From positions 1 through 7,049 of the forward strand of contig CAKQVC010000106.1 in NCBI GenBank assembly GCA_934277655.1: a DNA stretch of 7,049 nucleotides, written 5' to 3'. How positions within the stretch are numbered: position 1 is the stretch's first letter; each line of letters starts with the position of its first letter. Made by a program: the position numbers and the translations under genes. The notes below the pieces were generated by a model, which searched no databases, was not told the DNA's origin, and was given only the letters and a program-made list of their open reading frames with translations. Shown in pieces: positions 1 to 6,500 of the stretch. The stretch is from an uncultured Clostridia bacterium. GTDB taxonomy: Bacteria > Bacillota > Clostridia > Peptostreptococcales > Anaerovoracaceae.

Positions 1-412
1 CCTTTCGAAACCATGTCTGAATATCGAAAAAGCTAGCCATTTCTGCGACTCTTCTCTTGATAGACTGATTATCCAGCCCCAGACTTTCCAGTCCGAAAGC
101 CAGCTCATGCCACACCTTATCCGTAACAAGCTGGTTGTCCGGATTCTGCTGCACAAAACCGATCTCGGATGCATTCATCCGATCATCCAGCTGGCTGATT
201 TCTGCGCCTCTGTATTTTGCACTCCCCGACAGCTCGCCATAAGGAATCAAATTCTTTTTTAACTGCCGGAGCAACGTACTTTTACCACATCCTGATTTGC
301 CACAAAGCACAACAAACTCGGATTCCTCTACATCAAAGGAAAGATTACGAAGTGCCGGATTCTCAGCTGTGGGATAGATAAAATTTAAATTTCTAACCTC
401 AATTGTTGCCAT
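1..412 (-). CDS. ecfA: ECF transporter ATP-binding protein (EcfA-type), 3' end cut by window edge
   Basis: This is the nucleotide-binding subunit of an energy-coupling factor importer. It hydrolyses ATP on the cytoplasmic side and drives the EcfT scaffold next to it. The first 137 residues are visible. They show an ABC core start (MATIEVRNLNFIYP), a Walker A loop GKSGCGKST at residues 38-46, a Q-loop region FVQQNPDNQL at about 87-95, and the VWHELAFGLESLGL stretch typical of ECF/CbiO ATPases at about 100-113. The signature motif, Walker B and switch His would lie beyond the window. The ATG at 410-412 is well supported: AGGAG lies seven bases upstream (420-424). The gene overlaps the end of ecfT by 28 nt in another frame, so the two are co-transcribed and probably translationally coupled. 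Whether it is a single ATPase or a fused double ATPase, as is common in Clostridia, cannot be seen. The substrate is not readable from this subunit; the upstream cobalamin riboswitch suggests a corrinoid or cobalt. Confidence 0.93.
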   Translation of the reverse strand, partial: MATIEVRNLNFIYPTAENPALRNLSFDVEESEFVVLCGKSGCGKSTLLRQLKKNLIPYGELSGSAKYRGAEISQLDDRMNASEIGFVQQNPDNQLVTDKVWHELAFGLESLGLDNQSIKRRVAEMASFFDIQTWFRK

Positions 413-1290
413 TTTCTTTCTCCTGCTATATCCAAAACCAGTGGCAATGCTAATAAAACCACATAACTGATCAGCGTTATGATTGTCATAGCATCCCAAC
501 TCATGGGCACAACCACCGGATAGTAATAAATACTCGTTTTTCCAAGTGCGCATCCAACCACACAGATGATGCCTGTTACGGTAATAGTCGCCATCAGCAT
601 CCAGTCGGTCGGCGACATTTTGAACAGATGAAAGCTGGTTCTGCCCGGCAGCCCATATCCCCTTGCTTCCATAGAATCTGAGGTTTCGATGGAGGCCTCC
701 AGCGACCAGGAAATCAGGATCGATATTTCTTTACAGATCTGCCTTGCTTTGGAAAACAGATTTCCTTCTACATGTCTGCCCATACATCGCTGTCCCATGG
801 AAATTTCCTTATATCTACTCTTAAGCAACGGAATAAACCGAAATACCATGGACAAAGTCAGCCCCAGAACCGGCGCTGCCTTGCCGAAAAGATAGATCAG
901 CTTGTCTGAGGACATAACCACATTGAAACTGCCAAACCATATAACGACAGCCGATACAAGCACTGCGCCTGCCAGTCCATAAAGGAAAGCTTCTAAAGTA
1001 ATCCTGCTGTCATTGATATAAAGCAACACCGTTTTGCCGTTGTGTGTAAACAACGTATTGATCACTGCCATAACAACTAAAATCGGAATGGTAAACGCCA
1101 AATTGGTCTTAATCGCACCGGTCCCTTTCAGAAGCATGGAATATGCCCAGGCAAATAGAAAGGTTACTGCCAAAAAGACCGGTGCCATCGAAAACATAGT
1201 TATTCCGATCACGAATGTGTAATAAATGAAATTAACGAAAGGATGGCATCCGGAAAACCGGCTTTCCTCTCCTAGTCCGTTTTTAAACAT
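385..1290 (-). CDS. ecfT: ECF transporter transmembrane scaffold protein EcfT (CbiQ family)
   Basis: EcfT is the integral membrane coupling subunit that links two ATPases to a substrate-binding S component. The product is 301 residues from the chosen start. Hydrophobic segments lie at about residues 20-57, 67-83, 100-125 and 137-155, and two more near the C-terminus, as in CbiQ/EcfT proteins. Between them is the cytoplasmic coupling region. It has SMEARGYG, matching the conserved Ala-Arg-Gly coupling motif, preceded by a degenerate copy around GQRCMGR. Two ATGs are possible, at 1296 and 1290. The only Shine-Dalgarno-like site (AGGA at 1297-1300) abuts the first ATG but lies six bases from the second, so 1290 is preferred; the difference is two residues. 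The gene follows a long leader with a cobalamin riboswitch and overlaps the ATPase gene by 28 nt. Family assignment is firm. A role in cobalamin or cobalt uptake is inferred from the riboswitch. Confidence 0.92.
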   Translation of the reverse strand: MFKNGLGEESRFSGCHPFVNFIYYTFVIGITMFSMAPVFLAVTFLFAWAYSMLLKGTGAIKTNLAFTIPILVVMAVINTLFTHNGKTVLLYINDSRITLEAFLYGLAGAVLVSAVVIWFGSFNVVMSSDKLIYLFGKAAPVLGLTLSMVFRFIPLLKSRYKEISMGQRCMGRHVEGNLFSKARQICKEISILISWSLEASIETSDSMEARGYGLPGRTSFHLFKMSPTDWMLMATITVTGIICVVGCALGKTSIYYYPVVVPMSWDAMTIITLISYVVLLALPLVLDIAGERKWQQLRLEI

Positions 1291-1296
1291 GTGCAT

Positions 1297-1300
1297 TCCT
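1297..1300 (-). promoter_or_regulatory. Ribosome binding site deciding the ecfT start
   Basis: The minus strand reads CAGGA directly before ATGCACATG. AGGA touches the first ATG (1294-1296) but lies six bases before the second ATG (1288-1290). Normal spacing therefore favours the second one. A stop codon lies in frame a few codons upstream, so the gene cannot extend further 5'. Confidence 0.6.
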
Positions 1301-1497
1301 GATATATTGTAATTGACTCATTTTACTGGTCACTGGCAATATACTGCTTCCTTTCTATCAACCTTCTTCCATCCGTGGTTGATTACGTTTGTAGTAATTC
1401 ACATACGAATCCATGTGATTGCGGATTTATATGTTCTGCGGCTTGAATTTGAATTTAAACTACTTCAGAAAGGTTATCTCTCCCCCTGAAATGCGAA
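1301..1497 (-). other. Structured untranslated leader between riboswitch platform and ecfT
   Basis: About 200 nt lie between the probable terminator hairpin and ecfT. No convincing gene is present, only two possible 18-codon reading frames. The RNA can fold in several ways. One is a stem of 11 pairs with a 3-nt bulge, 1450-1463 with 1391-1401 (GTAGT/ACTAC plus AATTCA/TGAATT). Another is an inner CACAT/ATGTG hairpin. A third is a perfect 7-bp hairpin ATCAACC/GGTTGAT at 1357-1383. None is followed by a U-run, so these are not simple terminators. They could be an mRNA-stabilising structure, a translational control element, or the remains of a deleted gene. I recognise no known RNA family here. 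Confidence 0.4.
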
Positions 1498-1518
1498 AGA
1501 GCAGACTAAGGCTGCTCT
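1488..1518 (-). terminator. Hairpin downstream of cobalamin aptamer, probable regulated terminator
   Basis: On the minus strand AGAGCAG and CTGCTCT (1498-1518) form a perfect 7-bp stem around a 7-nt loop, followed by a short, interrupted T-rich tail (TTTCGCATTTC). It lies 45 nt after the 3' strand of aptamer stem P1, where the expression platform of a cobalamin riboswitch is expected. The weak U-tract leaves open that it is an anti-terminator partner or acts by another route. It lies well upstream of ecfT, so stopping here would switch off the whole transporter operon. Confidence 0.5.
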
Positions 1519-1532
1519 GTACTTTTTCTTTC

Positions 1533-1558
1533 CTGTCATCCGCCTCAGAAAATGACAG
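1533..1558 (-). promoter_or_regulatory. Hairpin directly 3' of the aptamer, candidate P13 kissing-loop stem
   Basis: CTGTCAT and ATGACAG form a perfect 7-bp stem with a 12-nt loop starting TTTCTGAGG. It begins four bases after the closing stem of the cobalamin aptamer. In this riboswitch class a hairpin at this position (P13) contacts loop L5 of the aptamer when ligand is bound. The aptamer loop contains GAGA and this loop contains TTTC, which could pair (with one G-U). The stem is seen in the sequence; the kissing interaction is inference. Confidence 0.45.
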
Positions 1559-1562
1559 TCCT

Positions 1563-1733
1563 GACCACAACTCGTCTCCCGACTGGCATATTGACAATTA
1601 TCCCTCCTGACTGCTGATTCACAGCCATATCCCCGGCATCCATCAAGGGGATTACATTTTAGCAGACATATCATATGCATCACGGTTGCTGAGAAACAGT
1701 GGGGCATCTCACCCCTTTCCGTTAGCCCTGGTC
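1563..1733 (-). ncRNA. Cobalamin (B12) riboswitch aptamer
   Basis: This is a cis-acting RNA that binds a cobalamin and, in this class, normally represses uptake or synthesis genes. Reading the minus strand, it opens with GACCA (1729-1733), which pairs with TGGTC (1563-1567) as closing stem P1. Next come CTAACGGAA, matching the conserved TTAATAGGGAA element, and the hairpin GGGGTGAGATGCCCC (1701-1715), matching the GGTGxAAxTCC element. TCAGCAACCGTGA (about 1680-1693) corresponds to CCCGCxACTGTxA. A variable arm follows, then the B12-box region GCCAGTCGGGAGACGAGTT (1565-1587). The order, spacing and 171-nt size fit the family. The B12 box departs from the usual AGTCAGGAGACCTGCC, so a variant ligand preference is possible. 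The next gene downstream is ecfT, a classic target. Confidence 0.85.
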
Positions 1734-1812
1734 TCAAATATTCAATAATTATCCTGACCCGCTTCCTGTCCGTAATGATGGTTCCCCTCGTCTGGACTAA
1801 GTGCGGTTTCTG
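1734..1812 (-). other. 5' leader between promoter and riboswitch
   Basis: About 75 nt lie between the predicted transcription start and the aptamer. They are purine-rich (CAGACGAGGGGAACC, ACAGGAAGCGGGTCAGG) and allow only weak pairing (GTCC with GGAC). No open reading frame with a ribosome site is seen here. The stretch may be a 5' extension of the riboswitch fold; I do not recognise a second RNA family. Confidence 0.3.
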
Positions 1813-1818
1813 TTACTC

Positions 1819-1847
1819 ATTTTAACATTTCAAAACCGATAAATCAA
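1819..1847 (-). promoter_or_regulatory. Sigma-A-type promoter for the riboswitch-ecfT-ecfA transcript
   Basis: On the minus strand TTGATT (1842-1847) and TAAAAT (1819-1824) are separated by exactly 17 bases. They match the -35 TTGACA in four of six positions and the -10 TATAAT in five of six. Transcription would begin near 1812, about 80 nt before the cobalamin aptamer, as expected for a riboswitch-controlled operon. The -35 box starts only 18 nt after the stop codon of the last pilin gene, and no terminator hairpin separates the two units. Confidence 0.7.
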
Positions 1848-1892
1848 TACAAATCACTTTGGAAATTAATTGCTTTGGACATTAATTGCTTT
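1845..1892 (-). repeat. 16-bp tandem repeat over the 3' end of the last pilin gene
   Basis: On the minus strand AAAGCAATTAATGTCC (1877-1892) is followed at once by AAAGCAATTAATTTCC (1861-1876), which differs at one base. A decayed third copy, AAAGTGATTTGTATTG (1845-1860), comes next. The first copy is coding. The second supplies the stop codon because 16 is not a multiple of three. The third reaches into the -35 element of the next operon. Confidence 0.8.
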
Positions 1893-2468
1893 AACTTCGA
1901 AAGTATCTTCTGCCAGAACTGTTGCCCGTGAGTCTCTCATAATCTTCAGGTTTATCGAAAAAATCCGGGACTGCTGATCATACTTTAAGTCCATTGCAGC
2001 CCGTAACCCGTAAGGATACGCCCGTTTGCTGAGAATTGCCCGATTTCCCAGAAGAATCTGTCCATTCTCATTTAACGAAAATGAAACTCCCTCACTACCG
2101 GTGCCTCCGAAGTTTTTACTAAAGAAAGTTATCTTTCCATCATCTGCAGCTTTAATCGTGTCCGCATACCGAAGTTCATCACTGATGGTAGTTGTAAGAG
2201 TCGAACAGAGAATCTGCGCTTCTGACATGGAAACCGATTCGACATAAGCCTTAACGCCCAGACGTACTCCGATTACAAGAGTCGCTGTTACCAGAAGCAT
2301 TACGATAATTGCAGAAAGCAGCTCCACGATTGAAAGCCCATATTTGCTCTGCAATTTTTTTCTTGCACCAAATGGCTCATTTTTCGCCTTTATCTTATTT
2401 TTTTCCGAGCCCTCAGTTATCAAATTCTCAGCCTCTGCAGCTCTCTCAGATGTCACAAGCTCAACCAT
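1866..2468 (-). CDS. Prepilin-like protein, PilW/GspJ-like minor pilin with long leader
   Basis: This is a type IV pilin-fold protein, expected to be cut and methylated by a prepilin peptidase and built into a pilus or pseudopilus. The mature start is clear: G44 followed by LSIVE, with Glu at +5, then a hydrophobic helix of about 20 residues (LLSAIIVMLLVTATLVIGVR). The roughly 155 residues after cleavage, with a DELRYADTIK stretch and beta-strand-like segments, are most like GspJ/PilW-type minor pilins; this sub-assignment is tentative. The ATG at 2466-2468 is chosen because AGGTGG lies eight bases upstream. An in-frame ATG at 2516 lacks a ribosome site and would lengthen the overlap with the upstream gene to 56 nt. 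Even so, the cytoplasmic leader is 44 residues and rich in Lys and Glu, far longer than usual. The gene overlaps the preceding pilin gene by 8 nt and is the last of the cassette. Confidence 0.8.
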   Translation of the reverse strand: MVELVTSERAAEAENLITEGSEKNKIKAKNEPFGARKKLQSKYGLSIVELLSAIIVMLLVTATLVIGVRLGVKAYVESVSMSEAQILCSTLTTTISDELRYADTIKAADDGKITFFSKNFGGTGSEGVSFSLNENGQILLGNRAILSKRAYPYGLRAAMDLKYDQQSRIFSINLKIMRDSRATVLAEDTFEVKAINVQSN

Positions 2469-2811
2469 TGCTTTCACCACCTGTCCGGGTATAATAAACA
2501 TATCCATTGCTCTCATACCAGTCTACCTGTGCAGTAGCTGCATTCGTGCCGGTTCCGATCAGATTTCCGGCCGCATCTTTTTCAGCAAAAATAAAAGTCT
2601 TCTGAGAAGCGGCTGCCTTGCTGTACTCGAAATTGAACCCTTCTGTAACACTGTTCTTAATCTTTGAATTAATCCGGGAAGCTGCCACAACAGAAGTGGA
2701 CAACAACGCCACACAAAGAACAGCAATAATAATAGAAATCAAAGTTTCCATCAGAGTTTCGCCACTCTGACTTTTCAGTTTGCCGGAAACATTTTTCTTA
2801 ATTCGAGCCAT
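2461..2811 (-). CDS. Short prepilin-like protein, PilV/GspI-like
   Basis: This small pilin-fold protein has 116 residues. Its leader of 17 residues is basic (MARIKKNVSGKLKSQSG). It is followed by ETLME, giving the Glu at +5 needed for subunit docking, and a hydrophobic helix (LISIIIAVLCVALLSTSVVA). Position +1 is Glu rather than the common Phe, Met or Leu. The C-terminal part is only about 70 residues, ends ...GYVYYTRTGGESNG, and is smaller than most major pilins. A GETLxET start is, to my knowledge, frequent in clostridial pseudopilin-like proteins; the PilV/GspI label rests on that and on gene order. The ATG at 2809-2811 is preferred over an in-frame GTG three bases upstream because AAGGGG lies seven bases before it. 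The gene overlaps the upstream gene by 14 nt and the downstream one by 8 nt, so translation is probably coupled. Confidence 0.8.
   Translation of the reverse strand: MARIKKNVSGKLKSQSGETLMETLISIIIAVLCVALLSTSVVAASRINSKIKNSVTEGFNFEYSKAAASQKTFIFAEKDAAGNLIGTGTNAATAQVDWYESNGYVYYTRTGGESNG
2477..2482 (-). promoter_or_regulatory. Ribosome binding site deciding the PilW-like start
   Basis: AGGTGG on the minus strand lies eight bases before the ATG at 2466-2468, inside the end of the upstream pilin gene. The alternative upstream ATG at 2516 has no comparable site, so the shorter protein is preferred. Confidence 0.6.
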
Positions 2812-3547
2812 CACTCCACCCCTTTTCCATCGTACCTCTGTCCCAGGATACCGTTGTTACCGTCGTGGTAGTAGTCCATTTTTTTGCGTTGTCTCCTTTA
2901 TTGCCATTTTCTGTGATCATACCCTGCGATACCGTCACATCCTTGGTAACCTGCGGAATGGTCATTTCCATGCGATATCCGTAGCCATCCTCAGACACAT
3001 CGCTGACCGACAGCCGTACAATCATCTTGTAATAACTCCGCATCGTTGTACTGATTTCCGTTCCAATTCCTGATGAATCTCTGCCGGAATACTCAAGATA
3101 AACATCCACATCCACGTCATCCATACCATCCACTTTAATCACGGCATGTTTCGAAGCACCTGTTATTGTCTGTCCTGGCACATCGGTCGTATCATTTTTT
3201 ATCATCATCGAAAGTTCTTTAAGAAGCGTCTTAAAAGTCCCTGTCGGAACCGTAGAATCTGAATCCGTATCTGCTCGGCTTCCTGCACCGGAACTGGCAG
3301 GAGTATAGGTCGTATGACTGTTTACATAACTCTGGTTTTCAATCTCATCCCGCATAAATTCCGCTGCCGATGATACAGTCAGATACGCCTGCTGTGCTTC
3401 TTTATTATCACGGATCTGGTGGGCCGCCGTAGTCGCAACTGTTATAATGACCACACTGACTACCGTTACAACAACCAGCAGAAACAGCGCCATCAGGATA
3501 GATGCCCCCTGCCTGTTATGAAGTTTTGAATTTAAGGCGTTCTTCAC
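2798..3547 (-). CDS. Prepilin-like protein lacking Glu+5, PilX/GspK-like
   Basis: The 249-residue product begins with a 14-residue basic leader ending RQG. A long hydrophobic helix follows (ASILMALFLLVVVTVVSVVIITVA), then HQIRDNKEAQQAYLTVSSAAEFMRDEI. This SxxAEF-type helix is typical of PilX- and GspK-like proteins. Counting from the predicted cleavage after G14, position +5 is Met, not Glu. GspK-type subunits that sit at the pseudopilus tip also lack this residue. The soluble part holds a Ser/Asp/Thr-rich stretch at about 80-100 and a VDGMDDVDVDVYLEY beta region that could bind metal. The start is a GTG, with GAGGGGG seven bases upstream. It overlaps the stop of the giant upstream gene as GTGA, so the two are translationally coupled. 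The pilin-like character is clear; the tip role is inferred from the missing Glu and the neighbours. Confidence 0.78.
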   Translation of the reverse strand: MKNALNSKLHNRQGASILMALFLLVVVTVVSVVIITVATTAAHQIRDNKEAQQAYLTVSSAAEFMRDEIENQSYVNSHTTYTPASSGAGSRADTDSDSTVPTGTFKTLLKELSMMIKNDTTDVPGQTITGASKHAVIKVDGMDDVDVDVYLEYSGRDSSGIGTEISTTMRSYYKMIVRLSVSDVSEDGYGYRMEMTIPQVTKDVTVSQGMITENGNKGDNAKKWTTTTTVTTVSWDRGTMEKGWSDGSN

Positions 3548-6500
3548 TTTGACGCCCCCTCTCTGTTACTTTGAGGCTGCATGCCATCGTCAGACGCACT
3601 GTTTTCATCAGCATTCTGCTCTGCCACGTTAACAAGGAGGAACGTACTTTCGGTAAATTTCTGTTCACTGCCGCCAATCATCATTTTATAGGTTGCTGTT
3701 GCCGTAATACGCGTTTCTCCCGCTGCATGCCCTCTAACATTTATCTTCCAGATATTCGCATCTGCATCATAGTCCGCAGCTGTACATTCTGCGATATTTT
3801 CATCGTCAACTTCGATTTTCCAGGTTACATCTTTCGTAAAGTCTTTCTTTTTATTAATAGACTCCGCTTTTAAGGAAACTTCCTGCTTCTGGCCTGCCGT
3901 AACGTTAATTTCTGCCGGATCAGCCGTGAGGGAAAGTTTTGCGGTAATGTTAACGAGCACATCACTATATGCATTTCCAATCTTGGCACGAATAGTTGCG
4001 GTGCCCGTCTTAATGGCATTGAATATAACATTAAACAAGCTGTCAGTTCTGTTGTATGTTGAAGATTTCGCCTGGATAATTACTTCTGCTGCATCAAGCT
4101 CATTTCCGTCTTCGTCCATAAATATGTAGTCCGGAGTTCCTGGTGTTCCAGTGCCGCTGAGCAGATATTTCAAACTCATCTTAAACTGTGGATATCCATC
4201 GATATAATCCATTTCCAAAAGGTCGAAGTCAACCATCGCTTCACTCCAGTACAGACTGCCTTTCGGCCATCTGCCATAGTGGACACTGACTTTCTTACCC
4301 AGCGTGTCGGTCTGCGTCAGGATGGTCGGGAATGGATAGTTGTTTCCTTCTAGACTGGCATCATTACCTGGATAGCTGTATTTACCATCGATCTTGGCAC
4401 CATTTTCGGTAACGGTTACGAAACCGAATGTTCCGCCACCTTTATTAAGCCATTCTTTAACCCCGCCGCTGCCATGATCGCTGAGCTGGTCGTAGGTAAC
4501 ATATGGGGATTTATTGTTATTATTTATGATTCGTACATATCTGCGCACCCGCTTGCCACCAACATTCTGGTCATGTACAACGATATCCTTCGAATTCCAT
4601 CCAGATGTCGTTCTTCCATATGTCTTATAGTCATCCGTATTTACAGCTGTCCCTTCATATGTATAGCTGTTCTTTACGATAACATAAGGATTTTCGATCG
4701 GAGCGAAATAATCCTGCATTTCTCCGATGGATGCAATGGATTGTGAACACTTGACCTGGTGATCGTTGATTGGCGGAAGTTCTACAAAGGTATAAGAATT
4801 CTTGATAGTCACTTCTGATGTTGTCGATCCAATCAATGTAGGAATATTACCGAAGTCAATCATTACGATACCTCCGTTGATTCCTCCGATCCAGATGGAG
4901 GTCGAATTTTGATTATAGGCAATGTCTTCCCTTGCTTTTTTTACATTACTTACAATGCTGCCTCCACAGTAAGCACTGTCCACACTGCCTCTTAAATTAC
5001 CAACCAGTCCGCCTACTCGAACATTGTTATATTGCACTTGATTATACGTCAGATTTATTTCAATATCATTAACTGCAGTACAATTTTTGATATCCATATT
5101 GCTGGCACCCGCCAGTCCGCCAATAGAGGCTCCTCCCCAGCCGCCATCATGACTTCTGGAATCTACTATTTTATATCCGGAAACCGTGCAGTTGGTTATT
5201 GTTGCATTTTTTGCACTTGTCCCGGTTCCCTTCGCGGCAAAGCCTACCAAGCCACCAAGGCTGTACCACTTGGTGCTCTTATTTGTGATTTCGATGGTAT
5301 TTCCTTTGTCGGAATACATAACGATATTTTCCAGTTTAGCACCGGCTGTCATACCGAAAAGCCCTGTCATTTCTGTATCACTGTGAATTTCAATATTCTT
5401 GATTGCGTAAGCGTTACCATTATAAACACCGCCAAAGTATGCAATATAAGCCTGACCCTTATTATCCGTTGTTGTATAGAACATGCTGCCGATTGGAGTA
5501 AAATACGTGGACTTATCATTTTTGTTTCCTTGCTGATCCAGATCATGCGTCTGATCCCAGTAATAATTCCAATCCCTCGTTGCTGCATTGTTTCCACTGA
5601 TATAAACCAGATATGGGAAGTAGGTGTTTGCCGCCCCATATGTGGTTACAACTGCTGATGTTGCATTGCAGTTGTATCCGTTCCAGTTAATATACTGAAG
5701 CTGTTTCGCAGAGCGAGTCTGGTATGGGTTATTTTTGCTTCCCGTAGTGTCTGTCTGCCCGAAGTTTTCGGCATCTGTTCCTGTTGGTTTATCCACCCTT
5801 GTACCATTGATAATTCCGTCATAACTGATTGCATCAGCAAAGAACGGACAAACAGTAAACCGATAGCTCATCGACTGATTGCTTCCGCCCGGCTTATATG
5901 ACAGCGTCCATGTTCCATTGTCAGCAGCTTTCGCATTTCTTCCACTTCCTGTCGTTGTCAGGTACAGGAAGCTGTCTTCCGGGCTGCCCTGTGCTTTCAG
6001 TTCTGCCTGAGTTCCGGTCGTAAATGCGAAAACATCATACTCCTTTACCTGCTTGCTGATTGCTTCCGATGCTTCTGCATTCGGAGTCTTTCCGACCTGC
6101 ATTCCGGAACCTGCTGTTGCTGTCACGTTTCCGCCCTTCTTCACATAGTATCCATAGCCAAACTCCTTGACTACTCCGCCGTCATCGTGAGAGGTGCACA
6201 GAGAGGAACCGTTAACGCCGGTTACATCTTTCGTACCACCACTGGTTAAAACACCGATATATCGGAAATGGTATCCGGCATTGGCACCGCCAACTTCATG
6301 CTCCCAATAGAACACGCCGGTTTCGCCAAGATCAGCTTCTACAATCCAGTTTCCGTAATGAACAAGTTTATTACCTTTTCTTATGACTGCAGGATATGGA
6401 TAAACAGCCTTTTCAGAGCTTGTTTTCTTGTAGTAATGAGATTCATCTGCTTTGCCGAATCGCAGACCAAACCGCTTGCCGACTTCTGTTTCTCCGGCTT

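Noticed and set aside
1358..1414. 18-codon frame beginning MDSYVNYYKRN
   Set aside because: No ribosome site precedes it, and it overlaps stems of the leader RNA. Its length is what chance would give.
1419..1610. Open frame of 63 codons on the plus strand
   Set aside because: It is antisense to the riboswitch and its expression platform, with no ribosome site or protein features.
1474..1737. Open frame of 87 codons on the minus strand
   Set aside because: It coincides with the cobalamin aptamer and its hairpins. The conserved bases are explained by RNA structure, and the predicted peptide is Cys-rich with no recognisable domain.
2469..2516. Upstream ATG extending the PilW-like protein by 16 residues
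   Set aside because: It has no ribosome site and would overlap the upstream pilin gene by 56 nt, while the ATG at 2468 has AGGTGG at good spacing.
2344..2667. Open frame of 107 codons on the plus strand
   Set aside because: It is antisense to two pilin-like genes whose signal motifs are clear; it is a shadow frame.
5032..5658. Open frame of 208 codons on the plus strand
   Set aside because: It lies wholly antisense to the giant GLUG protein, has no ribosome site, is rich in Cys and Ile without domain structure, and is a frame shadow of the real gene.
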